A stretch of 38,905 bases of DNA from Mesotaenium endlicherianum (GCA_009602735.1 WELA01008199.1:1571-40475); one strand, 5' to 3'; counted from the first letter of the stretch, positions 1 to 10,931 are shown. Numbers and translations: made by a program. Notes: generated from the sequence alone by a model not told the origin.

Positions 1-126
1 CCTCCCCCCCCTTCCCAATCCTCTCCCCTATCACTAAAAAGGACTGAGCTCAAGAAGAGGCAGGAGGAGGTGGAGGAGAGGATCAGGAGGACGAGGCAGA
101 TGGAGACAAGAGGAGAAAAGGCATGA
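1..126 (+). CDS. Possible 3' end of an unrecognised coding region
   Basis: Frame 1 is open from the window edge to a TGA at 124-126. It encodes about 41 residues: a short Pro/Ser stretch, then a highly charged Lys/Arg/Glu segment (ELKKRQEEVEERIRRTRQ) of the kind that forms a helix or coiled coil. The underlying DNA is purine-rich simple sequence, which can look like a charged helix by chance. No domain is recognised and there is no start codon in the window. Confidence 0.2.
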   Translation, partial: PPPPSQSSPLSLKRTELKKRQEEVEERIRRTRQMETRGEKA

Positions 127-178
127 GGCAGATGGAGGCAGATGGAGGAGGAGGAGGAAGAGGAGGAGGAGGGGGGCG
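44..178 (+). repeat. Purine-rich GGA/GA low-complexity tract
   Basis: Nearly uninterrupted A/G on the plus strand with repeated gaggagg units and an imperfect repetition of gaggcagatggag. It overlaps the possible coding end at 1-126. It may be simple-sequence expansion only. Confidence 0.6.
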
Positions 179-489
179 GAGGCTCACAGCTGCTCCAGTG
201 CGTTAGGTCACTGGCATTGGCCAGTGGGGGGGGGATGGGCCCATTGAGGTCGTTGGAGTACAACACCTTGCAGCACTGGCATACAGACACACGCACGCGC
301 GTGTCACAACTTGCATAAAAATATGCGTCTCACAAGATGATTGGCGCTTGATAGTGGCCACACCGGGTCTACAATTATTTCATTTCTATTAACTACTTGC
401 TCTTCTACTGCTTGTCTTTCAGACGTGTGGAAATTAGACGACAAGGAAATAAGGGCCGTCCAGAGAGTGACATCTGGTGCCACATGGTA

Positions 490-566
490 CACGCACATAC
501 ATACTAACACACAAGCACGCACGCACGCACGCACGCACACCCACAAACACACACACACACGCACAA
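490..566 (+). repeat. CA / ACGC microsatellite
   Basis: Alternating (ACGC)n and (CA)n runs, for example seven consecutive acgc-like units near 515-538 followed by acacacacac. Open frames on both strands through this stretch give only Thr/His or Cys/Val repeats and are not genes. Confidence 0.85.
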
Positions 567-686
567 GGAACCAACGAGCACACTTAGAGAATTAGACACT
601 AAGACACTATTATACAAATAATAGGCTGGGTGAATAAGATGGAAGACAGATGTTTCGAGAACTCACAGCTCGAAATTATGCTGATG

Positions 687-726
687 CGTGACCCGACCTC
701 TGTACTCGTGACCCGACCTCTGTACT
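687..726 (+). repeat. Perfect 20-bp tandem duplication
   Basis: The unit cgtgacccgacctctgtact occurs at 687-706 and again immediately at 707-726 without a mismatch. No function is inferred. Confidence 0.9.
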
Positions 727-1526
727 AATGTCTGCCACAATACGTGTTCATATTGCAATTGCAAGATCGGATTCCACAATGGCGTTTCTGTGTCAACATA
801 TTCCAACCTAAAATGTAAAGTTTTAGTGGAAATCTACCACACTATAGTGAGCTCACGTCTGCACATAATATTCTCACTTTTAACATTATGCGTCTAAATG
901 GATAGATCCGTCTCTCGACGTGCCACTCACTGTTCCATAATTCGCAGGATGGGGCGGGGAGCGGGAGAGTGAGCGCAGAATCGCCCACAAACTTACCATC
1001 GAGCCGGCCGAAAACGTTTTCACGTCGAGTGAATACGGAGGTAGCCGGACTCTTCTCCCGTGCTGTGACCGAGGCGTTCGGGCTGCCCGCGGGCAGAAAC
1101 GGGGTCGGGCCCCGGGGGACTTCGGGTTCCCCCGCTCCCATCCCTCTGTCGCCCTGGGAGTTGAGTCTGGTCGAGAAAGTCTTGATGTCTTCGTCAACCG
1201 TGATGGAAATTGTTATCCGTACCAGCCCTACAGGCTACATTCCTACTCCCGTGCAGTCCCGACTCCAACCGACTTGTAGAATGTGGTGTGCGAAACTTTT
1301 GCCAACTTGGACGTTGATGAGACACGCAATTGTTCACGAGGGACACGATCGTTTCCTTGCTTCGGATTGGCTGATTCTACCGCTATCTAATTCCTACGTA
1401 CGCGCTTGCCATAATGCTTCACTTGTGCATAAAAAGCATACGGCCAACCAACCAGGGTAGAGGAAATGATACGAGCTTTCAAATCTTGGGAAAAAGAGAA
1501 ACAATGCAGCAGGGATTGCTCGGCCA

Positions 1527-1534
1527 AAAAATCT
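1527..1534 (+). promoter_or_regulatory. CCA1-binding-site match (AAAAATCT)
   Basis: Exact match to the CBS element AAAAATCT, about 815 bp upstream of the PRR start codon. In flowering plants, CCA1/LHY/RVE Myb factors bind CBS and evening elements in PRR promoters. An 8-mer of this composition also occurs by chance, so this is only suggestive. Confidence 0.3.
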
Positions 1535-1787
1535 CCCAGTTTTCGAGCATTAGGAGCCAACCATTATCGACATAGATTGGCCCGTAGAACCCAGGTTGAT
1601 TAGCATCTGTTTCGAGACCGTGATTCGCCCACATAGGCATAACCTGAGTTCCGAAGTAGCTAGATGCAGGCTACCAACGTAGGCTTTTGCTAAATGCGAA
1701 ATACCGCGGTTGATCTTGCCAAACTGCGCCAATGAAGTGGCAGGTCCTCTTGTGCTCCAGTTGGTTACTTCTCACGCTCGGAGGCAA

Positions 1788-1795
1788 AGATATTT
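1788..1795 (-). promoter_or_regulatory. Evening-element-like site (AAATATCT on minus)
   Basis: The minus strand reads GAAATATCT. This matches eight of the nine bases of the evening element AAAATATCT and lies about 555 bp upstream of the PRR start codon. It lies 260 bp from the CBS match at 1527. Weak evidence alone; the pairing with a clock gene makes it worth noting. Confidence 0.25.
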
Positions 1796-2348
1796 CTCAG
1801 AGCCACTCACAGTCGTCAATCATGTCAATCCTGAGGTTTGAGGTGGGGGAGAAGGAAAGCCAAGCACTCTGCGCACTTTTGCACAAATTATCTTTGTCTA
1901 CATACTAATTGCTGTAGGCATATTATAAGCGGCGCACAGGCGGTCCGAAATGTTGACGGCATGAAGGTCGTCCATTATGATCATCGACGGTGGATAAATT
2001 TCATAAATAATTAATCTTCATTGTCGTGCCTTGGCAGATCTAATGCGTGGAGTTCCGTTGCCTATCACACAGCATCGTGGCTGTCACTCAGTGTCCAATG
2101 TTTCGTATCTTTTACTTGCACTGCAATAGCCGCCTGTTCACCAAAGTAGGTCCCCGCAAGATTGCCTCATGATGTGTTCAGTCTGTGGCTAAGCAATTGA
2201 TTCTCTTTGCTTTCTGCTAGGACTTGGATTTGTAGGTTTAGCTTGTTGTATGGTGTCTGAATCTCAAGTCCAAACAGGTCTCTGCATATGCTTGATCACA
2301 CTCTCGTAAGGTTGCTGAACCGACCAAGTTTAGCAGTAATTAAATTGC

Positions 2349-5300
2349 ATGGCAGGCGAATTTGGAGATAATGATGGTAGAGTAGGGCAACATGTATGGG
2401 ACGGGGGTACTAATGGCGGTCAACAGGAGCAGTTGAGGCAGGACGAGATTATGAGGAAGCTTGGGAAAGTTACATTTATACAGAGGGGGGAAGATGACGA
2501 GGCTGAAGTACAACAGGTTCGAATGGAGTTGGACAGGGAGTGTAGAAGCCGTCCTACAGGTAGTGAAACCTTAGAAGGAGAAGACACAACAGGTGACGAT
2601 TTTGAGGTTAATCCTGGAACACTGATGGATGGGGGCACAGATTGTGCTGTTGATAGCTTCCTACCACATAGACAGATGAGAGTACTGCTAGCGGAGGATG
2701 ATGACTCCACCAGGCATGTTGTAGGCGCCTTGCTAAGGAATTGCAGCTACGAAGGTGCGCAGTGTTTTGAACCCACGCAGTCAATGTTCTCCCAACTTCA
2801 ATTTTTACCTGAAATGGAATGCTATTTGGCATATAGTGGTTGAATCTGCGCCTCAACGGCCAGTTGTGGCCTGTCAGAAGTTGCAGGGAGGGGAGCGTGT
2901 CTGCTTGCTTAATGAGTGCCCGGAAACTAGAGCATTTGTATCTGTCTGCTGAGCATCAAGGGTCCATTCTTGATCAGATGAGGGACAGGGAGGTCTGAAG
3001 GGCACTTCTGTCAACCCCTTCTCTTACCTGGTGTAGTGAGTTGGCTAGTGTGAGAGTCTGCTGACCTGATTGCTGCAAGGAAATGAGGTTGTCGGTTGAA
3101 TACAGAGATTTTTGCCACAATCGTGTGGTGGTTTCAATTCTTTTGTTCCCCATTGCATTTTGCCTTTGTGGCTTAAATGTAGATTGTGGACAGATGTCAT
3201 GGATTTTGAGGTTACTAGTGTCACTCTTGCATCTTGAGTGTGTGAAAGATGGAGGGTTTGTCCTGTAGTGTATATTTTGATGGAGGATTCCTCCAGCAGC
3301 AAGTTTTTTGCACACTTCGCAGTTGCATTTATTCATGTTCATGGTGTCATCCACATGTTGGCCTTCAGACATATATTCACCTCGTCTATGCCTTTTTGTC
3401 CCTTCAGTTGAACTGGTTGCATTTAGATCAGTCAGGGCGCTTGCAAAGCGCTTGGTGTACACATCAAAAGTAGATCATGTGTGTAGTGATTCAGTGGACT
3501 TATAGCTGGATTCTGGTACTCCTTGTGGTGTCCTACAACCTCTTTTTAAACTGAAAATGTCATACACTATTGGGATTCAGGTAGCTGCATGCTGCCTTGT
3601 CGATCTTGTTGGTGGCATATCGTGCCCCCCGTTTGTTGACTGGAAAGTGCTACTTTGGTCAACTTAATCAGGCTGAACATACCATTGTTGTCTAGTACAG
3701 GGGGGATCATTCTTCTCCGCAAGCTCTCTGGCGCCGCTGCTGCTCCATCATTCCTCTCTCAACTCCCTGCTGTGGAGAGATGCATTTCACAGTAGGAGCA
3801 GAGTGCAAGTCAAATCTTCCCGGTTCTCTTTGATCCACTTGTCTGGGCCTAATGTGAGTATGTTTCGTGTCCCACTCTTGTCTATCTCCACAGTCACGCC
3901 AGCATCCAACGGCTTGCAGGCCTGGGAGCTGCTTCAGAGCGGGGAGCACCAGTTCGACATCGTGCTGACAGATTTCGTCATGCCTGGCCTGTCCGGCATC
4001 AGCCTGCTGAACAAGATCATGTCGCAGGAGCTTCACAAGCGCGTGCCTGTCATCAGTAAGGAAGCTTTGCTCTCTCCCCCCCCCCCTTCCTCAACACAAC
4101 CCTTGCGTCAGTTCCTGTCGTTTCTGTGTTGCACTGACGACAGCACATGAACAGCATTGGATCCTTGGGCATGGGAAGATGGCCAGGTGGCAGTGCATGA
4201 GTGGCTGGATGGAATGCATTTTTATTCCACATTGTTCGCAGATCCAGAAGCACTCCTGTGACCTGACCGTGTGCATTGTGATCGGTGGCTTTGTGTGTGC
4301 AGTGATGTCGTCACACGACTCCATGGACATGGTGCTGAAGTGCTTCCAGAAGGGCGCATCAGACTTTCTGGTGAAGCCGGTGCGCAAGAACGAGCTCAAG
4401 AACTTGTGGCAGCACGTGTGGCGCAAGTGCAACAGCGTAAGCATGGCATCCCAACCCATTGCATTGCGTCACTGTTTCTGTTTCATCTGCCTTCCTGTCT
4501 ACCTCTCCCTGGCTAATTTTTGTTAGTGTATTTACAAAATTGTCTGCTTTGTCTCTGTCCCCCCCCCCCCTTTGCATGTGAAGTTGGCTTGTGTTGTGCC
4601 ATTTGCATTTTTTATCCGTGTAGAGGGGCGTTGTGTGGTGCCATGGTCCAGATCTAACAACCAATGCTATTCGCGCTGTTGAGCGTGCTGACTCGCATTC
4701 CACTTTCGTCTGCCGTGCCTGACATGCCTGGCTTGTGGTGTATGCAGTCGAGCGGCAGTGGCAGTGGCAGCGGCAGCGGCACAGACGGGAAGGTGCTGAT
4801 GCGCGCCAAGAAGCTGCGCGTTGGATCTGGCACCAATAGCGAAGAGAACGACGGCAATGCCAGCGGCTCTGGGAACAGCCTGGATGGCGGCGAGGGGGGT
4901 AGCGACAATGGCAGCGGCACCCAGGTGCGTTGCAGGGCTTGCAATTCTGCTCTGGTTTGCTTAGGGTTCTGGTGGATGATTTTGCAACTCTTTGATAGGT
5001 TCAGTCAGTTTTCCATTCAAGTCCCTAACTCTGTCTTTGTTTGCTCTCTACCTTGGCACACAGATGGATGCGCCTCCAATCCTTCAGGGGAGGGAGAAGT
5101 TGAAGCAGCAGGCTGAGAGAAGTGCAAGAGATGCTGCGGCTGCCGACGCGCGAGCTGCCGAGTCGCTTGACAAAGCAGAAGGTACCTCCTCACCCATGCA
5201 TGTGTAGGTTCTTCTTCCAAAGATCCAGAATATGCACTTTGCTTCAAGCAGCAGCAGCAGCATGCGGCATGCGGCATACATGGTAATTGTACCCTTTGTG

Positions 5301-8035
5301 ATGAGTGTGCAATGACCAGTGGCGTCGGCATTCCTAACCAGCTGTTGCTGTTGTTCCTGTGCGGTGGTGCAGCAGACAGGGCAATGGGTGAGGGCCTGGA
5401 GATTGCGCAGCCGCGGACAGGTCCCGCCAAGACTGACCAAGAGGAGGTGGTGGAGGCGGCAGCAAAAAAATCTGCAGCTGCCGCAGCTGCAGCCGCCGCC
5501 GCTGCAGAAGCTGCCTCCTTGTCTCCTACCCTTTCACCAAAGGAGGAGCCTCTATCGAGTGGAGAGGCCGTGCATATGGAGACTGGGACGGGCACCCCCA
5601 CCACGCCTGAGTGCGTTGCCTCCCCTCTCATCCCCGAGAAGGCCATTGACCTGCTGGGCGGCATCGGCGCCAAAACCACCTCCGAAATGGCGGCCTGCGC
5701 CATAAAGAGGGAAGGCGACGGCAGCGGTGGCGACGCGGACGGAGGAGAGGACGAGGAGATGGACCGCTTAGGGAGCAACAGCCCGGCGGCCAAGGACGGC
5801 GAGTCCGAGTCGGACTGCCTGCCTACGCTAGCGCTTGGCCTAAAGAGGCATCGGGAGACAGAGGCTGACGATGTTGTCGACAGGGCCGTCATTCGACAAT
5901 CCGACGGCTCTGCTTTCTCCAGGTGGAATTGCTGCTGCAATCTGTGCCCCAGCGTGCCTGCAGTCGGTCTTGAGTTATGTGCACCTGTGATTCTTGTTTA
6001 CACTTTGTCTGTTGCTCTTGGCAGTGGATAGGAGGGGCTGGCCAATCTGACCTTATGCTGTGCAGTCGGTGGTAGTGCCTCTGCACTAAGAATTCCACGA
6101 CAATGTGGCCAGCGCCAGATGTCGTTGCGCCTGCTGTTGCAATCGTCTTGGAATTGTGTTGCAGCTGTGGTGAGGAATTTTGTGGCTGAGGGTTGTGGTG
6201 CTTTCTCCGACGGTGATGTGGTATTGCGGATGCAGGTACGGCTTGAGCAGCCCTCAAGCAGTCACACAAGCACAGCAGCAGCAAGCGCCTGCAGCCTTGT
6301 ACTCGCATGCAGGGCCGTTCCCAGGAGCCCACCCACCCCATCCGGGCAGGTTGCAACAGCACCCCTCGGAGCGTGCCACGGAAAGTGGAGAAATGGCTGC
6401 CCCCATCGCCATACACGCGCGCTCACACCCGCATGCGCATGCGCAAGCACAGGCACAGGCACAAGGGCAGGCACAGGCACAGGCTCATGATTTCATGGTG
6501 GCCCAAGCTCACGAGAGAGGCGCGGGCTTTGCCACGGACGTGTCTGGCCTGGACGAGCCAGGTGTCAGCCTACAGCAGCAGCAGCTGATGTCGCAACACC
6601 ATGAGGCCCACGGTCATGGCCAGGCCCTGATGATGGGCATGCACATGGGCTCGCACGGCGGAGCTGCAGGAGGAGCAGCAGGAGGCGGAGGAGGAGGCAA
6701 CTCGATGCTGTTGCCCTATGGCCGGGACACCAGCGCCAACAACGCCGGTAGCATGGCGTTTCGCGACGGCCTGCCTCCTCCCGGCCAGTTTGGGGCCACG
6801 CACCCTCCCACCATGGCCTACTATGGCCCGCCCGCTGTGCCCCTCTGGAAGGGGGCACCCCTGCCTGGGATGACTGCTGCCGAGTTTGAAGGCGGCTTTG
6901 AGCATAACAGGGCACAGCAGTATGGCGACCCCCCTCCCCAGTTCATGCCGAGCCCAAGAATCTCGCGGCCCCACCCGCACCTGCACCCGCACCCGCACCC
7001 GCACCCGCATGGCCACCACCACCACGGCAGCCACAGCAGCCACCAGCAGCACCACCATCACAGCCGGCACCACCACTCGCACACGCGGCACCACCCCGCC
7101 TCCAATAACCTCAACAACTCTCTCCCCTCTGCCCCCCCCACACCCAGGTCCCTAGTCCCCGAGAACCCCATGGCAGCTGCAGCCAGCGCAAATGTGCCCA
7201 TGAGCATGAATGCTGTGAGCGGTCCGGGCATCGATATGGCCGGCACGACCACGCCCGTTGGGAAGGGCGGGTCCAACGGCGGCAGCAACAACGGGTCCGG
7301 CAGCAATGGCGATGGTAACGGCAGCGTCGTCAACGGCTCGAGCGCCAACGGCAGTGCCACGGGCAGTAACCAGATCCAGACGAGCGGCGTCAATGGCGTC
7401 ACGGGTGCGGGCCAGAGCTTTGTGCTGCCCATGTCGGGCGGCGCCGAAGGGGAGCAGGGCGAGCACCTCACCAATGGCGTGAGTCACAACGGCGGCACCA
7501 GCGGCGTCGACAATGGCATCAGCGGGGGCACTGTGAATGGCAGTGGCACAAACTTGATGTCGGTGGGGTCCCCGCGAGACCGCTCGGCGCGTCGTGAAGC
7601 GGCGTTGAACAAGTTCCGGCAGAAGCGGAAGGAGCGCTGCTTTGAAAAGAAGGTGTGCACATCGAAGCCAGCCTGCTCCTTGCTCGCACATGAACCAGTG
7701 TGTTGCTGACGATGCCGCTGTTGCTGGGCTTTTTGCTCTCCATATTTTGGCCTGCACTATCTGCTCAGGGTCTAGAGCTTTCATGTGTGGCTGAGAATCT
7801 TGCGTAATGACTGCATTTATCCCTCCTAGGTCTTCAATTGGTGCTTGCCCCTCAGTGTACTCTCCGACGCTGCCGCACGTTGTAGCCTGCGAGACAGACA
7901 GTTAATGGCCACGTTGTGTTTGTACTGTAGGTACGGTATCAAAGCAGGAAGAAGCTGGCTGAGCAGAGGCCTCGTGTGCGCGGCCAGTTTGTTCGGCAAG
8001 TGATGTATGATACAAACGCCGACCAAGACTTGTGA
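2349..8035 (+). CDS. PRR: Pseudo-response regulator (PRR3/7-like), eight coding exons
   Basis: A clock transcriptional regulator, expected in the nucleus. I place exons at 2349-2754, 3894-4055, 4303-4436, 4748-4924, 5064-5181, 5373-5922, 6236-7652 and 7931-8035. All introns are GT-AG and phases agree, giving about 1022 codons from ATG 2349 to TGA 8033. The receiver domain spans residues about 110-234: acidic pair in LLAEDDDS, phospho-acceptor Asp162 in [17 protein letters not shown], and Lys214 in [11 protein letters not shown]. Exon 4 is Ser/Gly-rich. Exon 6 has a polyalanine run and an [13 protein letters not shown] motif resembling the PRR LxLxLK repression motif. Exon 7 is Gln/His/Gly/Asn-rich. 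The CCT domain (about 965-1012) is split by the last intron. [13 protein letters not shown] and YEVT..NGLQAW favour the PRR3/7 branch. Intron 1 is 1139 bp and I see no gene in it. Longer than usual for the family (about 500-800 residues) because of low-complexity insertions. Retaining Asp162 is unusual; most angiosperm PRRs have Glu there. Confidence 0.93.
2755..3893 (+). other. PRR intron 1 (1139 bp)
   Basis: Opens with gtgcgc after the partial codon ending Tyr-Glu-G and closes with ctccacag before TCACGCC. Joining across it restores the receiver-domain sequence YEVTPASNG. It is T-rich. A 162-codon open frame on the minus strand (3462-2974) has no recognisable domain and is probably chance. 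Confidence 0.85.
5461..5520 (+). repeat. Polyalanine-coding tract in PRR exon 6
   Basis: Encodes AAAKKS followed by eleven consecutive alanines and EAA, using mixed GCN codons (gca, gct, gcc), so it is an older amino-acid-level repeat and not a pure triplet expansion. Confidence 0.85.
6421..6492 (+). repeat. His-Ala / Gln-Ala dipeptide repeat in PRR exon 7
   Basis: A gcacaggcacagg-type 6-bp microsatellite in frame, encoding alternating HA and then QA dipeptides ([20 protein letters not shown]). Replication slippage in multiples of 6 would change protein length without breaking the frame. Confidence 0.85.
6967..7098 (+). repeat. Histidine-rich tract in PRR exon 7
   Basis: Encodes a run in which about half the residues are His, first as HP dipeptides ([13 protein letters not shown]), then as His clusters with Gly/Ser/Gln ([18 protein letters not shown]). 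It lies around residues 760-802, between the receiver and CCT domains. His-rich regions can bind metals or promote condensates; which applies here is unknown. Confidence 0.85.
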
Positions 8036-8727
8036 CAGGACTCACATCCTCACATGGTCCCACCAAGTTCACCATGAGAGTGGAGGTGCATCCCTTGCAA
8101 GGGCTGACACAAACAGAGCAACTGCTATTACAGTTGTCATTTTTTGGACTCGCAACTTATCTACAGTCTCTTCTCCTTCCGCCCCCCTTCCTGTGTGCTG
8201 CATGCACACTCATAGGAGCACATTAGTTGCTTCATACAATCTTATCCCTGCACTTCGTATTCTTAATTGAAAACGTTTTGATAGTTTAGGGCCAAGTACA
8301 TCCAATGAGAAGGGACTATGTACATATCCTGGGCAAAGTATGTGTAGATGTAGTATGATCTTTCCTGTCTCAACTCATTGTGGGTGTCTTTTGGACATCA
8401 TGGATTTTGCGGCGGGTGCAGCATATTGAACATCTCTATTCTAGTAGGTAGTTATATACTCTCTTCTGCTTCAAGCTGCTGTGTATCCCCTTTGAATTTG
8501 TGAATCGAGTTCAACAACAGTGTTGTTAAATTGAAAAAGCCTTTTGTACCACTTGTCACTTGGTATATATAGGACCTACTGTATTCTGACCATTTTGTTT
8601 ATGTTGGTACATTTATTGACTTCTGATCTCTCAGTTTCGTATATATGCTGGTTCAAGATGTGGAATGCCCAGGTGCCCCAGCAACAGTGGAGATAAAGCA
8701 TTGTATATATGTATGTCCTTCAGAACA
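8036..8727 (+). other. PRR 3' untranslated and downstream region
   Basis: AT-rich, no gene seen. It probably holds the PRR 3' UTR. Several tgtata/tgtaaa-type near-upstream motifs occur (for example around 8560-8710), but I could not fix the polyadenylation site. Confidence 0.4.
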
Positions 8728-8885
8728 AGATTTAAATTGAAGGTTTGTGACATTTCAAAGTTTGACAAGTGTTTGATTTTGATCGATTGCACACGTGTTG
8801 TGTATCATCGACAAACGAAACCCTCATAAGGCTTCTCTTTGCAAAGCCTCATTGGAGCAAGAAGGTAGCTGCTACACATTGAGGC
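8728..8885 (+). repeat. Dispersed repeat, copy 1 (second copy at 21380-21535)
   Basis: Contains ttgatcgatt, cacacgtgttgtgt, catcgacaaacgaaaccctc and ggcttctctttgcaaag, in the same order and spacing as 21380-21535, with scattered substitutions and a small gap. The end resembles a short hairpin (ggcttc...gaagcc in the other copy). Probably a short non-autonomous transposon or a fragment of one; the family is not recognised. Confidence 0.7.
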
Positions 8886-9012
8886 GTGTAGACATTGCAT
8901 GCCGAGACTTACTCAAAAATTCTTATGTTATGCATACATAATTGCTTGATAGAGTACCATAAATCTGCGAACACTTGAGACGCGAACGTGTTTGCTCAAC
9001 TTACAAGCAGTG

Positions 9013-9946
9013 ATGGAGAGAGGTGAGGGAAGCCAAGGAGGCCCGCGACTTACGCAATGATGGCGAGCAGGTCAATGGCGAGCAGATTAATGACACAGAT
9101 AGGGCGAGCGTAGCGAGTCACCTTATTGCTAACGAAATCGCCAAATTACATGCAGAGTTTATGAAAGAGTACGAAAGCGAGCAAGCCGAGCTAAGCAAAA
9201 CGGAAGCGGCAGAGCTCAAAGCTGCGCAGCACGCTACTCATCTCGAAATGGCCAAGTTACAGTAGGGAGTGAGCAAACTAGCGCAAAGCAAGGTCTCGCG
9301 AGCTCATGATGGCGAGGAAGCAGGGGCGTACATCCTGCAACAGCTCAAGAGGCTCAAGAGGAAAAGTGAGGTTGCAGGTGTGGGCAAGTTGTCTGAGGGC
9401 AACCGCGCCCAAATAAAGGTCATGAACGACCTCGCAGAGCTGTGCCACAACTCCCAAGATGCGCTGAACAAGGGAAACACTGAAGCGGCCCAAAGCGCGC
9501 TCACTGAAGGTTTGTCTTTGATAAATTTTCGGCAAAAGCAAATCATTTCCGCGGACTTGCATAGCTGGCCTGTGAGTAATGAGGTTGTCAAGTCCATGTA
9601 AACTAAGGATGAGAGCAAGGATTGGGAGAATTGGGTCCAAAAGCAAGTGGCTAAGAGTAAGAAGGACAAAGAGGAGGAGAGGGAGGTTAATTTTAGTAGC
9701 CTCAAACCACGGGCCAGCCCGTATGCGTTTAAGGCTAACCCCCGCGCTCCTAAGATGTTTAGAAATGACTTGAGTTGCTGGCACTGCCACATGGTAGGCC
9801 ACACATCTCGTATTTTCCCTTCGGGGCCACCTAATGGCCCAGGCCCCCAACAGAGGCAGCCTTTGCTAGCACCTGCTCAGGTAGCAAACTTCCATGGGCC
9901 TTATGGGCCGCCTCAGGGGCCTTATGGCCAACCCCAGCGTTCATAG
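9013..9946 (+). pseudogene. DIRS-like retrotransposon gag, broken
   Basis: One reading frame continues from 9023 to a stop after 9943. It is interrupted by TAG (9263-9265) and TAA (9599-9601), and an ATG at 9013 is one base out of frame. The protein starts with a charged helical region. It then has the pattern seen in DIRS-type Gag (RQKQIISAD...SW..V, followed by a Lys-rich stretch) and a zinc-knuckle-like CWHCHMVGHTSRIFP whose last Cys is replaced by Phe. The tail is Pro/Gly/Gln-rich. Sense partner of the RNase H and recombinase remnants at 10212-10931; the reverse-transcriptase core expected between them is missing. The assignment rests on the Gag pattern plus the downstream recombinase. 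Confidence 0.6.
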
Positions 9947-10211
9947 CATTTTTTGTTATTTGGAGCGTGGGTAGTTGGACATTGTTTCCCAGGCCTTTGG
10001 TCTCCATGGAGAATTTAAATCATTGTTATGATTATTTTTATCATTTTTTATTGGCAAATTGTTGCTGAATTGGTTGGCCACCTAGGCCCCCTGCACGTTT
10101 GGGTGCACATGCTCACGTTAAGGAGCAAAACATTTTTGGATGTGGGTGGGATATAGACCTAGGACTCCACAAATATTTGTTTGTTAATTATTGTTGTTAT
10201 TGGTTATGTTT

Positions 10212-10931
10212 ACTGGTTGTTGACTCGGTTTTTTCAAAGACTAGAAGCAGAGCGGGGGCCGCATTCGGTCGATGGATTTGCCACAGCAAGCAACACGCGC
10301 CTGCCGAGGTTCAACTTTAGGTGGCCAGAGGTGGGCGCTAAGGCCATAAATGCCCTCACCGAGCACTTTCCAGGTGAAAACAACTATCGTTTTCCACCAC
10401 CTCAGATGGTCGCTCCAGTAGTCGACCACGTGCTGCGATGCAAGGCCAAATGCACGATAGTGATACTCTAGTGGCAGTCAGCCAGCTGGTGGCCGCGGTT
10501 GCTAGATAGCGATGCGGAGTGGATAGATTGTGTGCAGGCGATCATTACGCTAGGCTATAGCTCCTCAATTTTGTTGCCTGGCACAAACAAGGCTGCGTTT
10601 GGGGGCAAGGGCATCCCTCAGTGCATGGTGCTAGCCTTATGCCTGGGTGTAGGAGCAGAATATCGACTTTTTGAAAATCCGGCCTTACAAGTCTTGGAAG
10701 CCACGAGCGTGGACGTGTTGCTCCACACTATCGCGCCTACCAATCTGCGTACCTACAACACTTACTGGATGCATTTTTAACGGTGGTGCGAAATGCATAA
10801 GTTGTAAGATCTTCCGGCGTCAATCGAGGTGGTCAGGCTCTACTGCTTGTATCTCATCCAAGAGCGTGTCACCTCGTCTACATACCATTTGTCACTAGCT
10901 GCAATTATTTTGGTGTATCGATTAGCGGAGC
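10212..10931 (+). pseudogene. DIRS-like RNase H tail and tyrosine-recombinase N-terminus, truncated
   Basis: Same frame as the upstream gag. The pattern HSVDGFATASNTRLPRFN, then GENNYRFPPP and a Trp-rich WQSASWWPRLL, is typical of the end of the RT/RNase H region in tyrosine-recombinase retrotransposons. It is followed by a recombinase SAM-like N-terminal domain: TIAPTNLRTYNTYWMHF, RWCEMHKL, LPASIEVVRLYCLYLIQE, STYHLSLAAI. In-frame stops occur at about 10469, 10778 and 10803. The frame is cut exactly at the LTR starting at 10932, so the catalytic half of the recombinase is lost, and I did not find it further right. Confidence 0.65.

Larger units (their letters stand above)
727..2348 (+). promoter_or_regulatory. 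Upstream region of the PRR gene
   Basis: About 1.6 kb before the PRR start codon. A GC-rich patch at 940-1200 stands out from AT-rich surroundings and could be a transcription start or 5' leader. The 163-codon plus-strand frame there (969-1460) starts at GTG and has no recognisable domain. I see no other gene. Possible clock-type sites are listed separately at 1527 and 1788. TATA box, transcription start and any 5' non-coding exon could not be placed. Confidence 0.4.

Noticed and set aside
304..595. Open frames on both strands across the CA repeat
   Set aside because: They translate the microsatellite (Cys/Val or Thr/His repeats), one starts at a non-ATG codon, and no domain is present.
969..1460. 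163-codon plus-strand frame upstream of PRR
   Set aside because: Starts at GTG in a GC-rich patch, has no domain or splice support, and is more likely part of the PRR promoter or leader.
2974..3462. 162-codon minus-strand frame inside PRR intron 1
   Set aside because: No recognisable domain; lies wholly in an intron whose removal restores the receiver domain exactly.
5017..5940. 307-codon minus-strand frame
   Set aside because: Antisense of PRR exons 5 and 6 and the intron between them; its Ala/Ser richness mirrors GC-rich sense codons.
7149..7160. Possible splice acceptor (acccaggtcc) inside PRR exon 7
   Set aside because: The frame is open straight through and no matching donor is needed; exon 7 phases fit without it.
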